In this document: piece after piece, positions 17,349-27,642 of the stretch | How positions within the stretch are numbered: position 1 is the first letter of the stretch | Layout: each line of letters begins with the position of its first letter | The notes under the pieces: model-generated | The model's database searches: none | Seen by the model: only the letters and a program-made list of their open reading frames with translations | Told to the model about the DNA's origin: nothing | DNA from: Curtobacterium pusillum | Lineage (GTDB): Bacteria; Actinomycetota; Actinomycetes; Actinomycetales; Microbacteriaceae | Length of the DNA stretch: 64,000 bases | Direction of reading: 5' to 3' | NCBI GenBank assembly: GCA_002025645.1 | Contig: CP018783.1 | Location: 1,984,001-2,048,000 of the forward strand | Translations under genes and position numbers: made by a program

Positions 17349-19514
17349 ATGGACACCGAACCGCAGCTCGACGGCGAATCCGTCGCACCGGACCTGGACG
17401 ACTTCGACGAGGTCGTCGAGATCGAGCACGAGTCGCTGCCCACCGACCGCTACTTCGACCGTGAGCTCAGCTGGCTCCGGTTCAACCAGCGCGTCCTCGA
17501 ACTCGGAGAAGACCGCACGCAGCCCCTGCTCGAGCGCGCGAACTTCCTGGCGATCTTCGCGTCCAACCTCGACGAGTTCTTCATGGTCCGGGTCGCCGGG
17601 CTGAAGCGCCGCATCGACACCGGGATCGCCGTCCCGACCAACGTCGGCCGCGCACCGCTCGACGTGCTCCGGGACATCGCGAAGAAGGCGCACGAGCTGC
17701 AGGACCGCCACGCGCAGGCCTTCATCGAGTCGCTCAAGCCCGACCTCGACGCCGCCGGCATCCACGTCGAGCACTGGTCCGACCTGGACGAGGCCGACCG
17801 GCTCCGGATGCGCGAGTACTTCAACGAGCAGATCTTCCCGGTGCTCATGCCGCTCGCGGTGGACCCGGCGCACCCCTTCCCGTACATCTCCGGGCTGTCG
17901 CTCAACCTGGCGGTGCGGGTCCGGAACCCGAAGTCGCAGCGGCAGGAGTTCGCGCGACTCAAGGTGCCGCAGAACTTCTCGCGGTTCATCAAGCTGCCGG
18001 ACGACAACTCCGGTCGGCTGCGGTTCATCCCGCTCGAAGACCTCATCGCGAACCACCTCGACGACCTGTTCCCGGGGATGGAGGTCCTCGAGCACCACGT
18101 GTTCCGGGTCACCCGCAACGAGGACGTCGAGATCGAGGAGGACGAGGCCGAGAACCTCATCCAGGCCCTCGAGCGCGAACTGCTCCGTCGTCGGTTCGGT
18201 CCGCCGATCCGCCTGGAGATCACCGAGGACATGGACCCGGTGACGCTCGACCTGCTCGTGCGCGAACTCGACATCACGGAGCAAGAGGTCTTCCGTCTGC
18301 CGTCGCCGCTCGACCTCGGCGGCCTGTTCGAGATCGCGAAGATCAACCGCCCGGACCTGCACTACCCGAAGCACGTGCCGACGACGCCCGTGCAGTTCCA
18401 GCCCGGCGAGCCGAACACCAAGCCGGACCTCTTCCGCGCGATCGCGTCGAAGGACGTCCTCGTGCACCACCCGTACGAGTCCTTCGCGACGAGCGTCCAG
18501 GCGTTCCTCGAGCAGGCGGCAGCAGACCCGAACGTCCTCGCGATCAAGCAGACGCTGTACCGCACCTCCGGCGACAGCCCCATCGTCGAGGCCCTCATCG
18601 ACGCCGCGGCCGCGGGCAAGCAGGTCCTGGCGCTCGTGGAGATCAAGGCGCGCTTCGACGAGCAGAACAACATCACGTGGGCCCGCAAGCTCGAGAAGGC
18701 CGGCGTGCACGTGGTCTACGGCCTGGTGGGTCTCAAGACGCACTCCAAGCTGGTCCTCGTGATCCGGCAGGAGGGCGGCACCCTCAAGCACTACAGCCAC
18801 ATCGGCACGGGCAACTACAACCCGAAGACCTCGCGCATCTACGAGGACATGGGTCTGTTCACGTCGGACGACACCGTGGGCAAGGACCTCACGCGGCTGT
18901 TCAACGAGCTGTCCGGGTACGCCATCGAGAAGAAGTTCAAGCGACTGCTCGTGGCACCGCTGCACCTGCGGAAGGGCCTGCTCAAGCGGATCCAGACCGA
19001 GGCCGACAACGCCCGCGCCGGCAAGCCATCGGGCATCCGCATCAAGGTCAACTCGATGGTGGACGAGCAGATCATCGACGCGCTCTACCTGGCGAGCCAG
19101 GCCGGCGTGCCGGTCGACGTCTGGGTGCGCGGCATCTGCTCCCTCAAGCCCGGCATGGAGGGCGTCAGCGACACCATCCGCGTGCGCAGCGTCGTCGGTC
19201 GGTACCTCGAGCACTCCCGTGCGTTCGCGTTCCACAACGACGGCGACCCGGCCGTGTTCATCGGCTCGGCGGACATGATGCACCGCAACCTCGACCGCCG
19301 CGTCGAGGCACTCGTGCGGCTGTCCGACCCGGCGCACGTGAACGAGGTCCAGGACATGTTCGACCTCGCGATGGCCGACACGACGAGCTCGTGGCACCTC
19401 GAGTCCGACGGCGAGTGGACGCGCCGTTCGACCGACGACGACGGACGACCCCTCGACGACGTGCAGAATGTCCTCATGCGGAAGATCTCGGCTCGGAAGC
19501 GCTCCACTCGGTGA
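17349..19514 (+). CDS. ppk: polyphosphate kinase PPK1
   Basis: 721 aa. N-terminal domain [18 protein letters not shown], then [14 protein letters not shown] and the catalytic half with [32 protein letters not shown] and the phospho-His motif [17 protein letters not shown] second conserved His is in [15 protein letters not shown]. It makes polyphosphate reversibly from ATP. The ATG at 17349 starts [12 protein letters not shown]; upstream sequence in the same frame has no family character. It overlaps mutT1 by 4 bp (GTGA), the same pair as ppk1-mutT1 in mycobacteria. Confidence 0.95.
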   Translation: MDTEPQLDGESVAPDLDDFDEVVEIEHESLPTDRYFDRELSWLRFNQRVLELGEDRTQPLLERANFLAIFASNLDEFFMVRVAGLKRRIDTGIAVPTNVGRAPLDVLRDIAKKAHELQDRHAQAFIESLKPDLDAAGIHVEHWSDLDEADRLRMREYFNEQIFPVLMPLAVDPAHPFPYISGLSLNLAVRVRNPKSQRQEFARLKVPQNFSRFIKLPDDNSGRLRFIPLEDLIANHLDDLFPGMEVLEHHVFRVTRNEDVEIEEDEAENLIQALERELLRRRFGPPIRLEITEDMDPVTLDLLVRELDITEQEVFRLPSPLDLGGLFEIAKINRPDLHYPKHVPTTPVQFQPGEPNTKPDLFRAIASKDVLVHHPYESFATSVQAFLEQAAADPNVLAIKQTLYRTSGDSPIVEALIDAAAAGKQVLALVEIKARFDEQNNITWARKLEKAGVHVVYGLVGLKTHSKLVLVIRQEGGTLKHYSHIGTGNYNPKTSRIYEDMGLFTSDDTVGKDLTRLFNELSGYAIEKKFKRLLVAPLHLRKGLLKRIQTEADNARAGKPSGIRIKVNSMVDEQIIDALYLASQAGVPVDVWVRGICSLKPGMEGVSDTIRVRSVVGRYLEHSRAFAFHNDGDPAVFIGSADMMHRNLDRRVEALVRLSDPAHVNEVQDMFDLAMADTTSSWHLESDGEWTRRSTDDDGRPLDDVQNVLMRKISARKRSTR

Positions 19515-20458
19515 GCGGCGGCTCCTCAGGACCCGTCGTCGCAGCAGGTGCCGTCGTCTGGCGTGAACGGGACGGCGTCCCACTCGTGCTGCTCATCCAC
19601 CGCGACCACCACAAGGACGTCTCGTTCCCGAAGGGCAAGGTCGACCCGGGCGAGAGCGTCCCGACGACGGCCGTCCGCGAGATCGACGAGGAGACCGGGT
19701 ACCGCGTGCACCTCGGCGCTCCGCTCGGCACCGCGGAGTACGTCCTGCCGAGCGGCCGCGACAAGGTGGTGCACTACTGGTCCGCCCGGGTGCCCTCCAA
19801 GGAGTTCGAGCGCGCCGGCAAGTTCCGCCCGAACGACGAGGTCGCCTCGGTCGAGTGGGTCACGCTCGACGACGCCCGGCACCGGCTGACGTACGACCGG
19901 GACGTCGCCATCCTCGACCGCTTCGCCGAGCGCGTCGCCGCCGGGGAGCACCGCACCTTCGCCCTCATCGCGCTCCGGCACGCGAAGACGGTCCCCGGTT
20001 CGGACTGGAACGGCCCCGACGCCACCCGCCCGCTCCTGCCGGTCGGTCGCACGCAGGCCAAGGCCGTCGCCTCGCCCGTCGCCGCGTTCGGCCCGAAGAA
20101 GATCGTCAGCAGCACGGCGGCACGGTGCCTCGCGACCGTCGAACCCCTGTCCGACCGCACGCACCTCGGGGTCTCCAGCACCCCGGACATCAGCCAGGAC
20201 GCCCACGACCGCGGCGCCGCCAACGTCAAGGGCGTCGTGCAGAAGCGCCTCGAGAAGGCGAAGTCGACCGTCCTGTGCTCGCACGGACCCGTGCTGCCGG
20301 ACATCATCGCCCGGATCGCCACCGCGACGGCCGACGACAGCGGACGCTTCGACCTCCGCCGCGCCGCGATGCTCTCCGTCGGGGACTTCGCCGTGATGCA
20401 CATCGCCGACGGCCGACTCGTCGCCGTGGAGACGCACCGCAACACCGTCTCGGCGTAG
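19511..20458 (+). CDS. mutT1: MutT1-like Nudix hydrolase with histidine phosphatase domain
   Basis: 315 aa. Residues about 1-145 form a Nudix domain with box [20 protein letters not shown]. Residues about 155-315 form a histidine-phosphatase-like domain with [29 protein letters not shown] and [11 protein letters not shown]. Mycobacterial MutT1 has the same fusion and hydrolyses 8-oxo-(d)GTP and diadenosine polyphosphates. The RHG motif reads RHA, as in other MutT1 proteins. The GTG at 19511 overlaps the ppk stop, so the two are coupled. Confidence 0.9.
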   Translation: MSGGSSGPVVAAGAVVWRERDGVPLVLLIHRDHHKDVSFPKGKVDPGESVPTTAVREIDEETGYRVHLGAPLGTAEYVLPSGRDKVVHYWSARVPSKEFERAGKFRPNDEVASVEWVTLDDARHRLTYDRDVAILDRFAERVAAGEHRTFALIALRHAKTVPGSDWNGPDATRPLLPVGRTQAKAVASPVAAFGPKKIVSSTAARCLATVEPLSDRTHLGVSSTPDISQDAHDRGAANVKGVVQKRLEKAKSTVLCSHGPVLPDIIARIATATADDSGRFDLRRAAMLSVGDFAVMHIADGRLVAVETHRNTVSA

Positions 20459-20480
20459 GCCGACCGTCGGGGGCGAGCAG

Positions 20481-20492
20481 CGCCTCCAGGCC
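20481..20492. repeat. copy of the CTGGAGGC dispersed motif
   Basis: CGCCTCCAGGCC between mutT1 and pstS; half-unit of the repeat family described in findings. A GCATGC-rich palindrome follows at about 20500-20516. Confidence 0.5.
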
Positions 20493-20595
20493 GGGTGAAC
20501 GCATGCGCATGCATGCGTCCGCGCAGCGCACGACGTTCCCGATCCTGCTCCCGTCCGCGCGCCCGCGCACGGCGCCCCGTCGGACACAACCCCTC

Positions 20596-20617
20596 GTTCA
20601 CCTTCCGTTCACCAGCG
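20596..20617 (+). promoter_or_regulatory. PHO box upstream of pstS
   Basis: GTTCACCTTCC and GTTCACCAGCG are two adjacent, in-phase 11-bp direct repeats, matching the actinobacterial PHO-box consensus, about 107 nt upstream of the pstS start. They predict RegX3 activation of pstSCAB under phosphate starvation. Confidence 0.8.
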
Positions 20618-20723
20618 AGCGTGATCCCCGTCACTTCGCGTCCCTACAGTCGCTCCCGGGTCGGCACCGACCCACGGGACCAGCAGCGGTCCCACCTGCA
20701 CTGACATTCCCGAAGGGACCCCT

Positions 20724-21833
20724 GTGAACATCAAGCGAATCGGTACGGTCGCGGCAATCGCGATCGCCGGCGCGGTCGTGCTCTCCTCGTGCGCGGCGAA
20801 CGAGGACGCGGGCAGCACCGCGACCTCCTCCTCCAGCTCGGGCACCGACTACTCGAAGCTCTCCGGCACCCTCACCGGCTCGGGTTCGTCCGCTCAGCAG
20901 ACCGCCGAGGCCACCTGGGCCGCCGGCTTCCAGAGCGTCGCCTCCGGCGTGACGGTCAACTACTCGCCCGACGGTTCGGGCGCCGGCCGCAAGAACTTCA
21001 TCTCGGGTGCCGCGGACTTCGCCGGCTCCGACGCCGCGCTGTCGGACGAGGAGCTCTCGGGCACCTTCGGCCTGTGCGCCGCGGACTCGAAGGCCATCGA
21101 CATCCCGGTCTACATCTCCCCGATCGCGATCGCCTACAAGGTCGACGGCGTCAAGGACCTGACGCTCGACGCGAAGACCATCGCGGGCATCTTCTCCGGC
21201 AAGATCACCAAGTGGAACGACTCGCAGATCGCCGACCTGAACAAGGACGCGACGCTGCCGGACGCCAACATCACGGTCGTGCACCGCTCCGACGACTCGG
21301 GCACCACGCAGAACTTCTCGGAGTACGTCTCGGCGAACGCCAAGAGCGTCTGGACCGAGGCCCCGAGCCAGACCTTCCCGTACCAGGTCGGCGACAGCGC
21401 CAAGGGCACCTCGGGCGTGGCCTCGGCCATGGCCAGCGCCTCGAACGCGATCACGTACATCGACGACTCCGGCGCCGGTGACCTCGACAAGGCGAAGCTC
21501 ATGGTCGGCGACAAGGCCACCGAGATCTCCGCCGAGGGCGCTGCCAAGGTCGTCGCGGACTCCGAGACGGTCTCCGGCCGTGAGGACAACGACCTCGCGA
21601 TCGACATCAACCGCGAGGACACCGCCGACGGCGCATGGCCGCTGGTGCTCGTCTCCTACGCCATCGCGTGCCAGGAGTACAAGGACGCCGACAAGGGTGA
21701 GCTCGTGAAGGGCTACCTCGACTACGTCGTCTCGAAGGACGCGCAGGACGCCGCCGCGAAGGAGGCCAAGTCGGCCGCCCTCTCGACCGACCTCGCCGAG
21801 AAGGCCGCGAAGGCCGTCGCCTCCATCAAGTAA
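20724..21833 (+). CDS. pstS: phosphate ABC transporter substrate-binding lipoprotein
   Basis: 369 aa from GTG at 20724. The signal peptide ends in a lipobox VVLSSCAAN, so the protein is anchored on the outer face of the membrane. Phosphate-binding elements include LTGSGSSAQQ, FISGAADFAGSDAAL, HRSDDSGTTQNF and KGTSGVASAM. AAGGGA lies upstream of the GTG. It is the first gene of pstSCAB and is preceded by a PHO box. The 145-bp gap to pstC contains no gene. Confidence 0.95.
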   Translation: MNIKRIGTVAAIAIAGAVVLSSCAANEDAGSTATSSSSSGTDYSKLSGTLTGSGSSAQQTAEATWAAGFQSVASGVTVNYSPDGSGAGRKNFISGAADFAGSDAALSDEELSGTFGLCAADSKAIDIPVYISPIAIAYKVDGVKDLTLDAKTIAGIFSGKITKWNDSQIADLNKDATLPDANITVVHRSDDSGTTQNFSEYVSANAKSVWTEAPSQTFPYQVGDSAKGTSGVASAMASASNAITYIDDSGAGDLDKAKLMVGDKATEISAEGAAKVVADSETVSGREDNDLAIDINREDTADGAWPLVLVSYAIACQEYKDADKGELVKGYLDYVVSKDAQDAAAKEAKSAALSTDLAEKAAKAVASIK

Positions 21834-21978
21834 GGCACCCTGAGCGCCCGGACGCCGGTCCCACCCAATCGACCGGCGTCCGGGCCCTCGCCCGTCCTGC
21901 TCCACTGTTCGAGCGGACGCAGCACCACCGGACACCCCCACCCGACGCCTCCCCCGGCGTTCCTCCGACAGGAGTCCC

Positions 21979-22926
21979 ATGACGACCGCACCGGCCCAGC
22001 CAGTGGCCCCCGTCGCCCCCAAGCCGAAGCCCGTCGTCCGCATCGGCGACCGGGTCTTCTCCGCCGCCTCCGTCATCGCCGGCGGGCTGATCCTCTTCGT
22101 GCTCGTGCTCGTCGCGGCCTTCCTGGTCTGGCAGAGCATCCCGGCGTTCAGCGCGAAGGTCGGCGACCTGCCGAACCAGGCCGCGAACTTCTGGGACTAC
22201 GTCGGCCCCCTCGTCTTCGGCACCGTCTGGTCCGCGCTCATCGCGCTCGTGATCGCCGTGCCGCTCTCGCTCGGCATCGCGCTCTTCATCTCGCACTACG
22301 CGCCGCGCCGGATCGCCCCGCTCCTCGGCTACGTCATCGACCTGCTGGCCGCGGTGCCGTCGGTCGTCTACGGCCTCTGGGGCATCGTGGTCCTGGCGCC
22401 GTTCGTGAAGCCGTTCTACGTGTTCCTCAACACCTACCTCGGCTGGTTCCCGCTGTTCTCCGGGCAGGTCTCCGGCACCGGCCGCACGATCCTGACCGCG
22501 TCGATCGTCCTCGCGGTGATGGCGATCCCGATCATGACCGCGGTCATGCGCGAGATCTTCCTGCAGGCCCCGCGCCTCAACGAGGAGGCCGCCCTGGCCC
22601 TCGGTGCGACCCGCTGGGAGATGATCCGCCTGTCGGTCCTGCCGTTCGCGAAGTCCGGCATCGTGTCCGCGATCATGCTCGGCCTCGGCCGGGCGCTCGG
22701 TGAGACGATGGCGATCGCCCTGGTGCTGTCGGTGTCGACGAACGTCACCTTCCAGATGCTCACCTCGCTGAACCCCTCGACGATCGCGGCGAACATCGCC
22801 CTGCAGTTCGCCGAGGCCTCCGGCACCGCCCTGAACGCGCTGATCGCGTCGGGTCTGATCCTCTTCGTCATCACCCTGGTCATCAACATGCTCGCGCGGT
22901 ACATCGTCCGCAAGCGAGTGAGCTGA
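21979..22926 (+). CDS. pstC: phosphate ABC transporter permease PstC
   Basis: 315 aa with about six membrane helices and the ABC permease EAA loop LNEEAALALGATRWEMIRLS. The first helix is VIAGGLILFVLVLVAAFLVW. It forms the membrane channel with PstA. ACAGGAG precedes the ATG. Located between pstS and pstA, 13 bp before the latter. Confidence 0.95.
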   Translation: MTTAPAQPVAPVAPKPKPVVRIGDRVFSAASVIAGGLILFVLVLVAAFLVWQSIPAFSAKVGDLPNQAANFWDYVGPLVFGTVWSALIALVIAVPLSLGIALFISHYAPRRIAPLLGYVIDLLAAVPSVVYGLWGIVVLAPFVKPFYVFLNTYLGWFPLFSGQVSGTGRTILTASIVLAVMAIPIMTAVMREIFLQAPRLNEEAALALGATRWEMIRLSVLPFAKSGIVSAIMLGLGRALGETMAIALVLSVSTNVTFQMLTSLNPSTIAANIALQFAEASGTALNALIASGLILFVITLVINMLARYIVRKRVS

Positions 22927-22939
22927 GAGGTACGACCCG

Positions 22940-24025
22940 ATGTCCCTCGCCCTCCGTCAGTCCGGCGTCGCCGGCAACGTCTACGCCAACGGCAAGCTGC
23001 ACAAGTCCGTGCCGTGGCTGCTCCTCGTCGGCTCCTGGGTCGCGCTGATCCTGGTCTTCGCCCTGCTCAACGCCGGCGGTGCCGTCAAGGACTTCAACGT
23101 CGTCGCCGCGCTCGTCCTCGGCACCGTCCTGTTCGACGTCCTCATCGTCGTGATCTCCCGCATCGTCGAGGGTGGCCGCAAGGCCGTCGACCGCCTCGTC
23201 ACCTCGCTGGTGATCACGGCCTTCGTCATCGCCGTCCTGCCGCTCGTCTCGCTGCTGTACACGGTCCTCGCCGACGGCCTCGCCCGCTTCGACGTCGAGT
23301 TCTTCTCGTACTCGATGCGCGGGGTCATCTCCGAGGGCGGCGGCGCACTCCACGCCCTGATCGGCACGCTCGAGATCACCCTGTTCGCGGCACTCATCTC
23401 GGTGCCGATCGGGCTGCTGACGTCGATCTACCTCGTCGAGTACGGCACGGGCGCGCTCGCGAAGGGCATCACGTTCTTCGTGGACGTCATGACGGGCATC
23501 CCGTCGATCGTCGCCGGTCTGTTCGCGTACTCGCTGTTCGCGCTGTTCCTCGGCCCGGGTGCCCGCTTCGGTCTGGTCGGCTCGGTCGCGCTGAGCGTCC
23601 TGATGATCCCGATCGTCGTCCGCTCCACCGAGGAGGTCCTGAAGATCGTCCCGATGGAGCTCCGCGAAGCCTCGTACGCCCTCGGCGTCCCGAAGTACCT
23701 CACCATCCTCAAGGTCGTGCTCCCCACGTCGCTCGCCGGGATCACCACCGGCGTGATGCTGTCCATCGCCCGCGTCATCGGCGAGACGGCACCGCTCCTG
23801 GTCACGGCCGGGTTCACCGCGAGCATGAACTACGACCTGTTCAAGAACCCGATGATGACCCTGCCGGTGTTCGCGTACACGCAGTACTCGCAGCAGGGCG
23901 CCAACCCGGTGCCGTTCGTCGACCGGGCGTGGACCGCGGCACTGCTGCTCATCCTCATCGTGATGCTGCTCAACCTGCTCGCCCGGTTCATCACCCGCCT
24001 CTTCGCCCCCAAGCTCTCGCGCTGA
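22940..24025 (+). CDS. pstA: phosphate ABC transporter permease PstA
   Basis: 361 aa. Three N-terminal hydrophobic segments ([18 protein letters not shown] and next two) precede the usual permease core with EAA loop [20 protein letters not shown] and [13 protein letters not shown]. The length is somewhat greater than that of E. coli PstA because of the N-terminal region, as is common in Actinobacteria. GAGAGG precedes the ATG. It pairs with PstC. Confidence 0.94.
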   Translation: MSLALRQSGVAGNVYANGKLHKSVPWLLLVGSWVALILVFALLNAGGAVKDFNVVAALVLGTVLFDVLIVVISRIVEGGRKAVDRLVTSLVITAFVIAVLPLVSLLYTVLADGLARFDVEFFSYSMRGVISEGGGALHALIGTLEITLFAALISVPIGLLTSIYLVEYGTGALAKGITFFVDVMTGIPSIVAGLFAYSLFALFLGPGARFGLVGSVALSVLMIPIVVRSTEEVLKIVPMELREASYALGVPKYLTILKVVLPTSLAGITTGVMLSIARVIGETAPLLVTAGFTASMNYDLFKNPMMTLPVFAYTQYSQQGANPVPFVDRAWTAALLLILIVMLLNLLARFITRLFAPKLSR

Positions 24026-24056
24026 CGCGCGGATCCACCCACCCCGAAGGAACACA

Positions 24057-24836
24057 GTGTCCAAGCGCATCGAGGTCGACGGCCTCAACGTCTACTACTC
24101 GAAGTTCAAGGCGGTCGAGGGCGTCGACATGACGATCGAACCCCGCACCGTCACCGCGTTCATCGGCCCGTCCGGCTGCGGCAAGTCCACCTTCCTCCGC
24201 ACGCTGAACCGCATGCACGAGGTCATCCCCGGCGCGTACGTCGAGGGCTCGGTCAAGATCGACGGCGACGACCTGTACGGCGCCGGCGTCGACCCGGTCA
24301 TCGTCCGTCGTCAGGTCGGCATGGTCTTCCAGCGGCCGAACCCGTTCCCGACGATGTCCATCAAGGACAACGTCCTCGCCGGCGTGAAGCTCAACAACAA
24401 GCGCGTCTCCCGCTCCGAGGCCGACGACATCGTCGAGCGCTCCCTGCAGGGCGCGAACCTCTGGAACGAGGTCAAGGACCGCCTCGACAAGCCCGGCATG
24501 GGGCTGTCCGGCGGCCAGCAGCAGCGTCTCTGCATCGCCCGTGCGATCGCGGTGCAGCCGGACGTGCTCCTCATGGACGAGCCGTGCTCGGCGCTCGACC
24601 CGATCTCGACCCTCGCCATCGAGGACCTCATCGAGGAGCTGAAGAAGGAGTACACGATCGTCATCGTGACCCACAACATGCAGCAGGCCTCGCGCGTCAG
24701 CGACAAGACGGCGTTCTTCAACATCGCCGGCACCGGCGCCCCCGGCAAGCTCATCGAGTTCGACGACACCGCGACGATGTTCTCGAACCCGTCCGTCCAG
24801 GCCACCGAGGACTACGTCTCGGGCCGCTTCGGGTGA
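24057..24836 (+). CDS. pstB: phosphate ABC transporter ATP-binding protein PstB
   Basis: 259 aa from GTG at 24057 with AAGGAA upstream. Walker [11 protein letters not shown]-loop [13 protein letters not shown], signature LSGGQQQRL, Walker [13 protein letters not shown] and switch His in VTHNMQQA are all intact. It energises PstCA. It ends the operon and is followed by a strong terminator hairpin. Confidence 0.96.
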   Translation: MSKRIEVDGLNVYYSKFKAVEGVDMTIEPRTVTAFIGPSGCGKSTFLRTLNRMHEVIPGAYVEGSVKIDGDDLYGAGVDPVIVRRQVGMVFQRPNPFPTMSIKDNVLAGVKLNNKRVSRSEADDIVERSLQGANLWNEVKDRLDKPGMGLSGGQQQRLCIARAIAVQPDVLLMDEPCSALDPISTLAIEDLIEELKKEYTIVIVTHNMQQASRVSDKTAFFNIAGTGAPGKLIEFDDTATMFSNPSVQATEDYVSGRFG

Positions 24837-24855
24837 TCGGGCGCTGACCCAGAAC

Positions 24856-24889
24856 GACAAGACCGACGTCGCACGACGTCGGTCTTGTC
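24856..24889 (+). terminator. intrinsic terminator after pstB
   Basis: 15-bp perfect stem (24856-24870 with 24875-24889, loop GCAC) followed by TTTCC. It also serves the convergent rskA gene. Confidence 0.85.
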
Positions 24890-24914
24890 TTTCCGCGTCG
24901 GTCGGGACCGCGCG

Positions 24915-25823
24915 TCAGGCGGTGGGGACCGCCATGATCGGCGTCGTCGTCGGCTGCTCCGAACCGCCCTCGGGCTCCACCGTCATGCCGATCGTCACAC
25001 CGTGCGACCGCGTGCCCGTGAGGACCGCCGAGTGCACGCCGTCAGCGACACCGTCCATCAGGCCTGCCGAGCTGATCTTGCCGCCCGTGCCCTCCGAACC
25101 GATGTACCAGAGCTCGTACGTCTTGCCCTTCGGTGCCGCGGCGACCCCGTCGAGGATCACGGCGGACTTGCCGAGCGAGTTCGACCAGACGACCGTGGCA
25201 GTCCCGCCGCCGGAGACCTTCGCGGTGCTCCGCTTGAAGTCGGACGCGACGTAGATCCGGTCGAGTCCGCTGCTCGCCTGCGTCGTGCCCGTTCCGGGCT
25301 GGTTCGAGGGCGTGAAGGCCGTGCCCACGCCGAGCCCGACACCGAGGAACACCACGGCGACCGCGGCTGCGGTGGACAGGACGGCTGCCGGACGCTGGAA
25401 CCACCGACGCTGGGCGGCGGCAGTGGCGCTGCCACCTGCACGGGTGCGGCGCGTGGCGGGGGTGAACCGTGCCTCCTGGCCGGCATCACCGACCGCGTCC
25501 GGAACGGAGGCTGAAGGAACTGAGGCGGCAGGTGCGGAACCCGACGCGTCAGCGGCAGGAGCCTCAGCGGGAGCAGCCAGCGGCGCCGCCTGCGGCGTCG
25601 ACGCGATCTGCGCCATGAGCGACGCCTTCATCGAAGCAGGAGGCTCGATCGGGTCCACCGCGTAGGCCAGCTGCAGCGCGGTCTCGCGCAGCGAGTCCGC
25701 CTCGGCCCGGAGCTCGGGGAAGTCGGAGAACGTGGCTTCGAGCTGCTCGCGCTCGTCGTCCGACAGGGCGTCGAGGGCGTGCGACCCGGTGAGCAGGGCA
25801 GGGTCGTCGTGGCGTTCGGTCAT
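24915..25823 (-). CDS. rskA: RskA-type anti-sigma factor
   Basis: 302 aa. N-terminal helical anti-sigma domain (HALDALSDDEREQLEATF), a long Ala/Pro-rich cytoplasmic linker, one membrane helix around FQRPAAVLSTAAAVAVVFLG, and an extracytoplasmic RskA C-terminal domain with KTYELWYIGSEG and EPEGGSEQPT. RskA proteins hold SigK inactive and are cleaved by regulated proteolysis. The ATG overlaps the sigma gene stop (ATGA), so expression is coupled. The linker is low-complexity. Confidence 0.88.
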   Translation of the reverse strand: MTERHDDPALLTGSHALDALSDDEREQLEATFSDFPELRAEADSLRETALQLAYAVDPIEPPASMKASLMAQIASTPQAAPLAAPAEAPAADASGSAPAASVPSASVPDAVGDAGQEARFTPATRRTRAGGSATAAAQRRWFQRPAAVLSTAAAVAVVFLGVGLGVGTAFTPSNQPGTGTTQASSGLDRIYVASDFKRSTAKVSGGGTATVVWSNSLGKSAVILDGVAAAPKGKTYELWYIGSEGTGGKISSAGLMDGVADGVHSAVLTGTRSHGVTIGMTVEPEGGSEQPTTTPIMAVPTA

Positions 25824-26419
25824 GACGTCACCCCCATCTCGTCGCGAAGTCTGATCATCCCGTCACGGAGACGGGTCTTGACGGTGCCGATCGGGACACC
25901 GAGGTGTGCGGCCATCTCGCTGTGCGAGTAGCCGCCGTAGTAGGCGAGCTGCACGGCCTGTCGCTGGAACTCGGTGAGTTTCGCGAGGGCCCGGCTGACC
26001 CGTTCGTGTTCGATCCGGATCTCGACGGACTCGGAGACGTCGTCGACGCCGGCCTCGAAGTCGCGGATGCCGATCTTCGTGTCACGGTCGTGCGAGGACT
26101 GCGAAGCCCGGACCCGGTCGACCGCTCGGCGGTGGGCCATGGTGAGGATCCAACTGGAGGCGGTCCCGCGCTGCCGGTCGAAGCGCGCGGCTTGCTGCCA
26201 GACCTCGAGGAAGACCTCTTGTGCGACTTCCTCCGACTGCGCTCGATCCCGGAGGAGGCGCGTCACGAGGCCGAGCACCCGGCCCGACAGGACGTCGTAC
26301 AGATCGGAGAAGGCCGCCTGGTCGCCGGTCGCCACCCGGGCGAGGAGGTCGTCAGGCGACGCCGGAGCGGGCTCGGTCGAGCTCCAGGCCTCGGTGTCGC
26401 GTTCCACGATGGCAAGCAT
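25820..26419 (-). CDS. sigK: SigK-like ECF sigma factor
   Basis: 199 aa. Region 2 has RDRAQSEEVAQEVFLEVWQQ and ILTMAHRRAVDRVR (-10 recognition); region 4 has AYYGGYSHSEMAAHLGVP then GTVKTRLRDGMIRLR (-35 helix-turn-helix). The ATG at 26419 follows GAGGAGGG; 14 further codons upstream are open but unsupported. Paired with rskA, as in mycobacteria. The symbol follows that pairing, and the exact ECF subgroup was not tested. Confidence 0.87.
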   Translation of the reverse strand: MLAIVERDTEAWSSTEPAPASPDDLLARVATGDQAAFSDLYDVLSGRVLGLVTRLLRDRAQSEEVAQEVFLEVWQQAARFDRQRGTASSWILTMAHRRAVDRVRASQSSHDRDTKIGIRDFEAGVDDVSESVEIRIEHERVSRALAKLTEFQRQAVQLAYYGGYSHSEMAAHLGVPIGTVKTRLRDGMIRLRDEMGVTS

Positions 26420-26720
26420 TGCAGGTTTCCCTCCTCTCGGTTGCGTCGTCCTCCGACACACGCGTTCTGATCACCCGTGTCGGAGCAGGACGAGGGCCCG
26501 CGTGACCCGCAGGGAATTGACCGCCAGGGAGCGGACCGGGTCGCGCGGGGCCCTCGCTTCGTGACGGGCGGATTCGCCTGTCACGGTGATGATTCGGCAC
26601 CCTCGCCCCGTCGGATTGGAGCGGTTCTCATCCCTGTTCGGGTCACACGCCCGGGGGCTGCCCTGTCCACCGAGAGTGAACACGGTCGTGCGCACGGCAG
26701 ACGTCTCGTAGACTCGGTGT

Positions 26721-26805
26721 CGCCGGGCCGCAGCAAGCCCCGGGCTCCAAAATTCGCCGCTTCGAGCGGCCTCGCGCCGAGAGGCGCTTCTGCGGCCCGG
26801 TTTTT
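26721..26805 (+). ncRNA. candidate structured small RNA with intrinsic terminator
   Basis: A TAGACT -10-like box at 26710-26715 is followed by an 11-bp perfect closing stem (26723-26733 with 26790-26800). The stem encloses hairpins GCCGC-TTCGA-GCGGC (26756-26770) and GCGCC-GAGA-GGCGC (26774-26787) and a small AGCC/GGCT stem (26736-26746). A run of five T follows at 26801-26805. The whole is about 80-85 nt and has no reading frame. It is not tRNA, SRP RNA or 6C RNA by its visible motifs. Confidence 0.5.
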
Positions 26806-26847
26806 CTGTGCCTGCTTTCCGCCTGTTGCTTCGTGCTCGGAGCTGTC

Positions 26848-26862
26848 GGCCTGGAGGCGCGG
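26848..26862. repeat. copy of the CTGGAGGC dispersed motif
   Basis: GGCCTGGAGGCGCGG, followed by TGCGGGTCCGCCCCGCC that can pair internally, between the candidate RNA and the 3' end of the gene at 26886. Confidence 0.55.
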
Positions 26863-26885
26863 TGCGGGTCCGCCCCGCCGCCCGC

Positions 26886-27515
26886 TCAGTCCAGACTGTC
26901 GCGACGCCAGAGCGCCGCCGCCTCCGTCAGGTCGGCCGCGAGTTCCGTCAGCCGCAGGGCACGCGTCGTCAGCTCGCTGGCGCGCTCGCCCGCCGTGAGG
27001 TCCGACTCGTCCGCCACCGCCGTCGCGCCGGCCGCGGTCAGCCGGCAGAACGCCGCACCGCGGTCGAGCGCCACCGCGAGGTCGCCCGTGTACAGCCCGT
27101 GCAGGATGCGGTCCGCCAGGGTGAGGATCTCCGCCGGGCCCGTCGGCTGCTCGGCACCCGCGACGGCCTCGTCGATCGTGCCGATGCGCTCCGTACCGCG
27201 CTCGAAGAAGTACGCGATCTCCTCCGGGTTCTGCCGGATGACGACACGGACCAGGTAGATCCGCCACAGTGCCCCCGGCAGCGTGTGCGCCCCCACGCGG
27301 GCCCACAGCTCCGCGATCGCGTCGATTCCGTGCACGTCCGTGTAGGTCACCAGGCGCTCGACGACCGCCGGGTCCGGGTCCTCCCGCACGCGGTGCAGCA
27401 GGGCGTTCGCGGTCTCGTGCGCGACGCGGTTCACGAGCGCCGGGTCCTCGCCGCCCTGGATCGCGGCGAACTCCTGGTCGGTGAAGTGGACGGGACGGTG
27501 GTGATCGCGAGGCAC
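26886..27515 (-). CDS. uncharacterised 209-aa protein
   Basis: GTG at 27515 reads VPRDHHRPVHFTDQEFAA. The protein is soluble, Ala/Leu-rich and mostly helical, with no membrane segment or known motif (ALWRIYLVRVVIRQNPEEI, ILTLADRILHGLYTGDLAVAL). A TACACT -10 box about 7 nt before the GTG indicates a leaderless transcript. Codon use is like the core genome, so it is probably a lineage-conserved gene of unknown function. A longer frame upstream (to 27839) is rejected because it crosses the promoter and the divergent small gene. Confidence 0.7.
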   Translation of the reverse strand: MPRDHHRPVHFTDQEFAAIQGGEDPALVNRVAHETANALLHRVREDPDPAVVERLVTYTDVHGIDAIAELWARVGAHTLPGALWRIYLVRVVIRQNPEEIAYFFERGTERIGTIDEAVAGAEQPTGPAEILTLADRILHGLYTGDLAVALDRGAAFCRLTAAGATAVADESDLTAGERASELTTRALRLTELAADLTEAAALWRRDSLD

Positions 27516-27642
27516 CGCGACAGTGTAGGCGCGTCCGGTGACACGCCCTGTCCCCCGTTCGCCGAGAACGCAATCGCCCCACAACGGGTACCGTGCTCCG
27601 CCAGGGAGGCACCCCTCCCGGACGTGAAGAAGAGGACACTCC

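Noticed and set aside
26471-26695. A 74-codon minus-strand frame upstream of sigK
   Set aside because: No ribosome binding site or family; it lies in a hairpin-rich promoter region.
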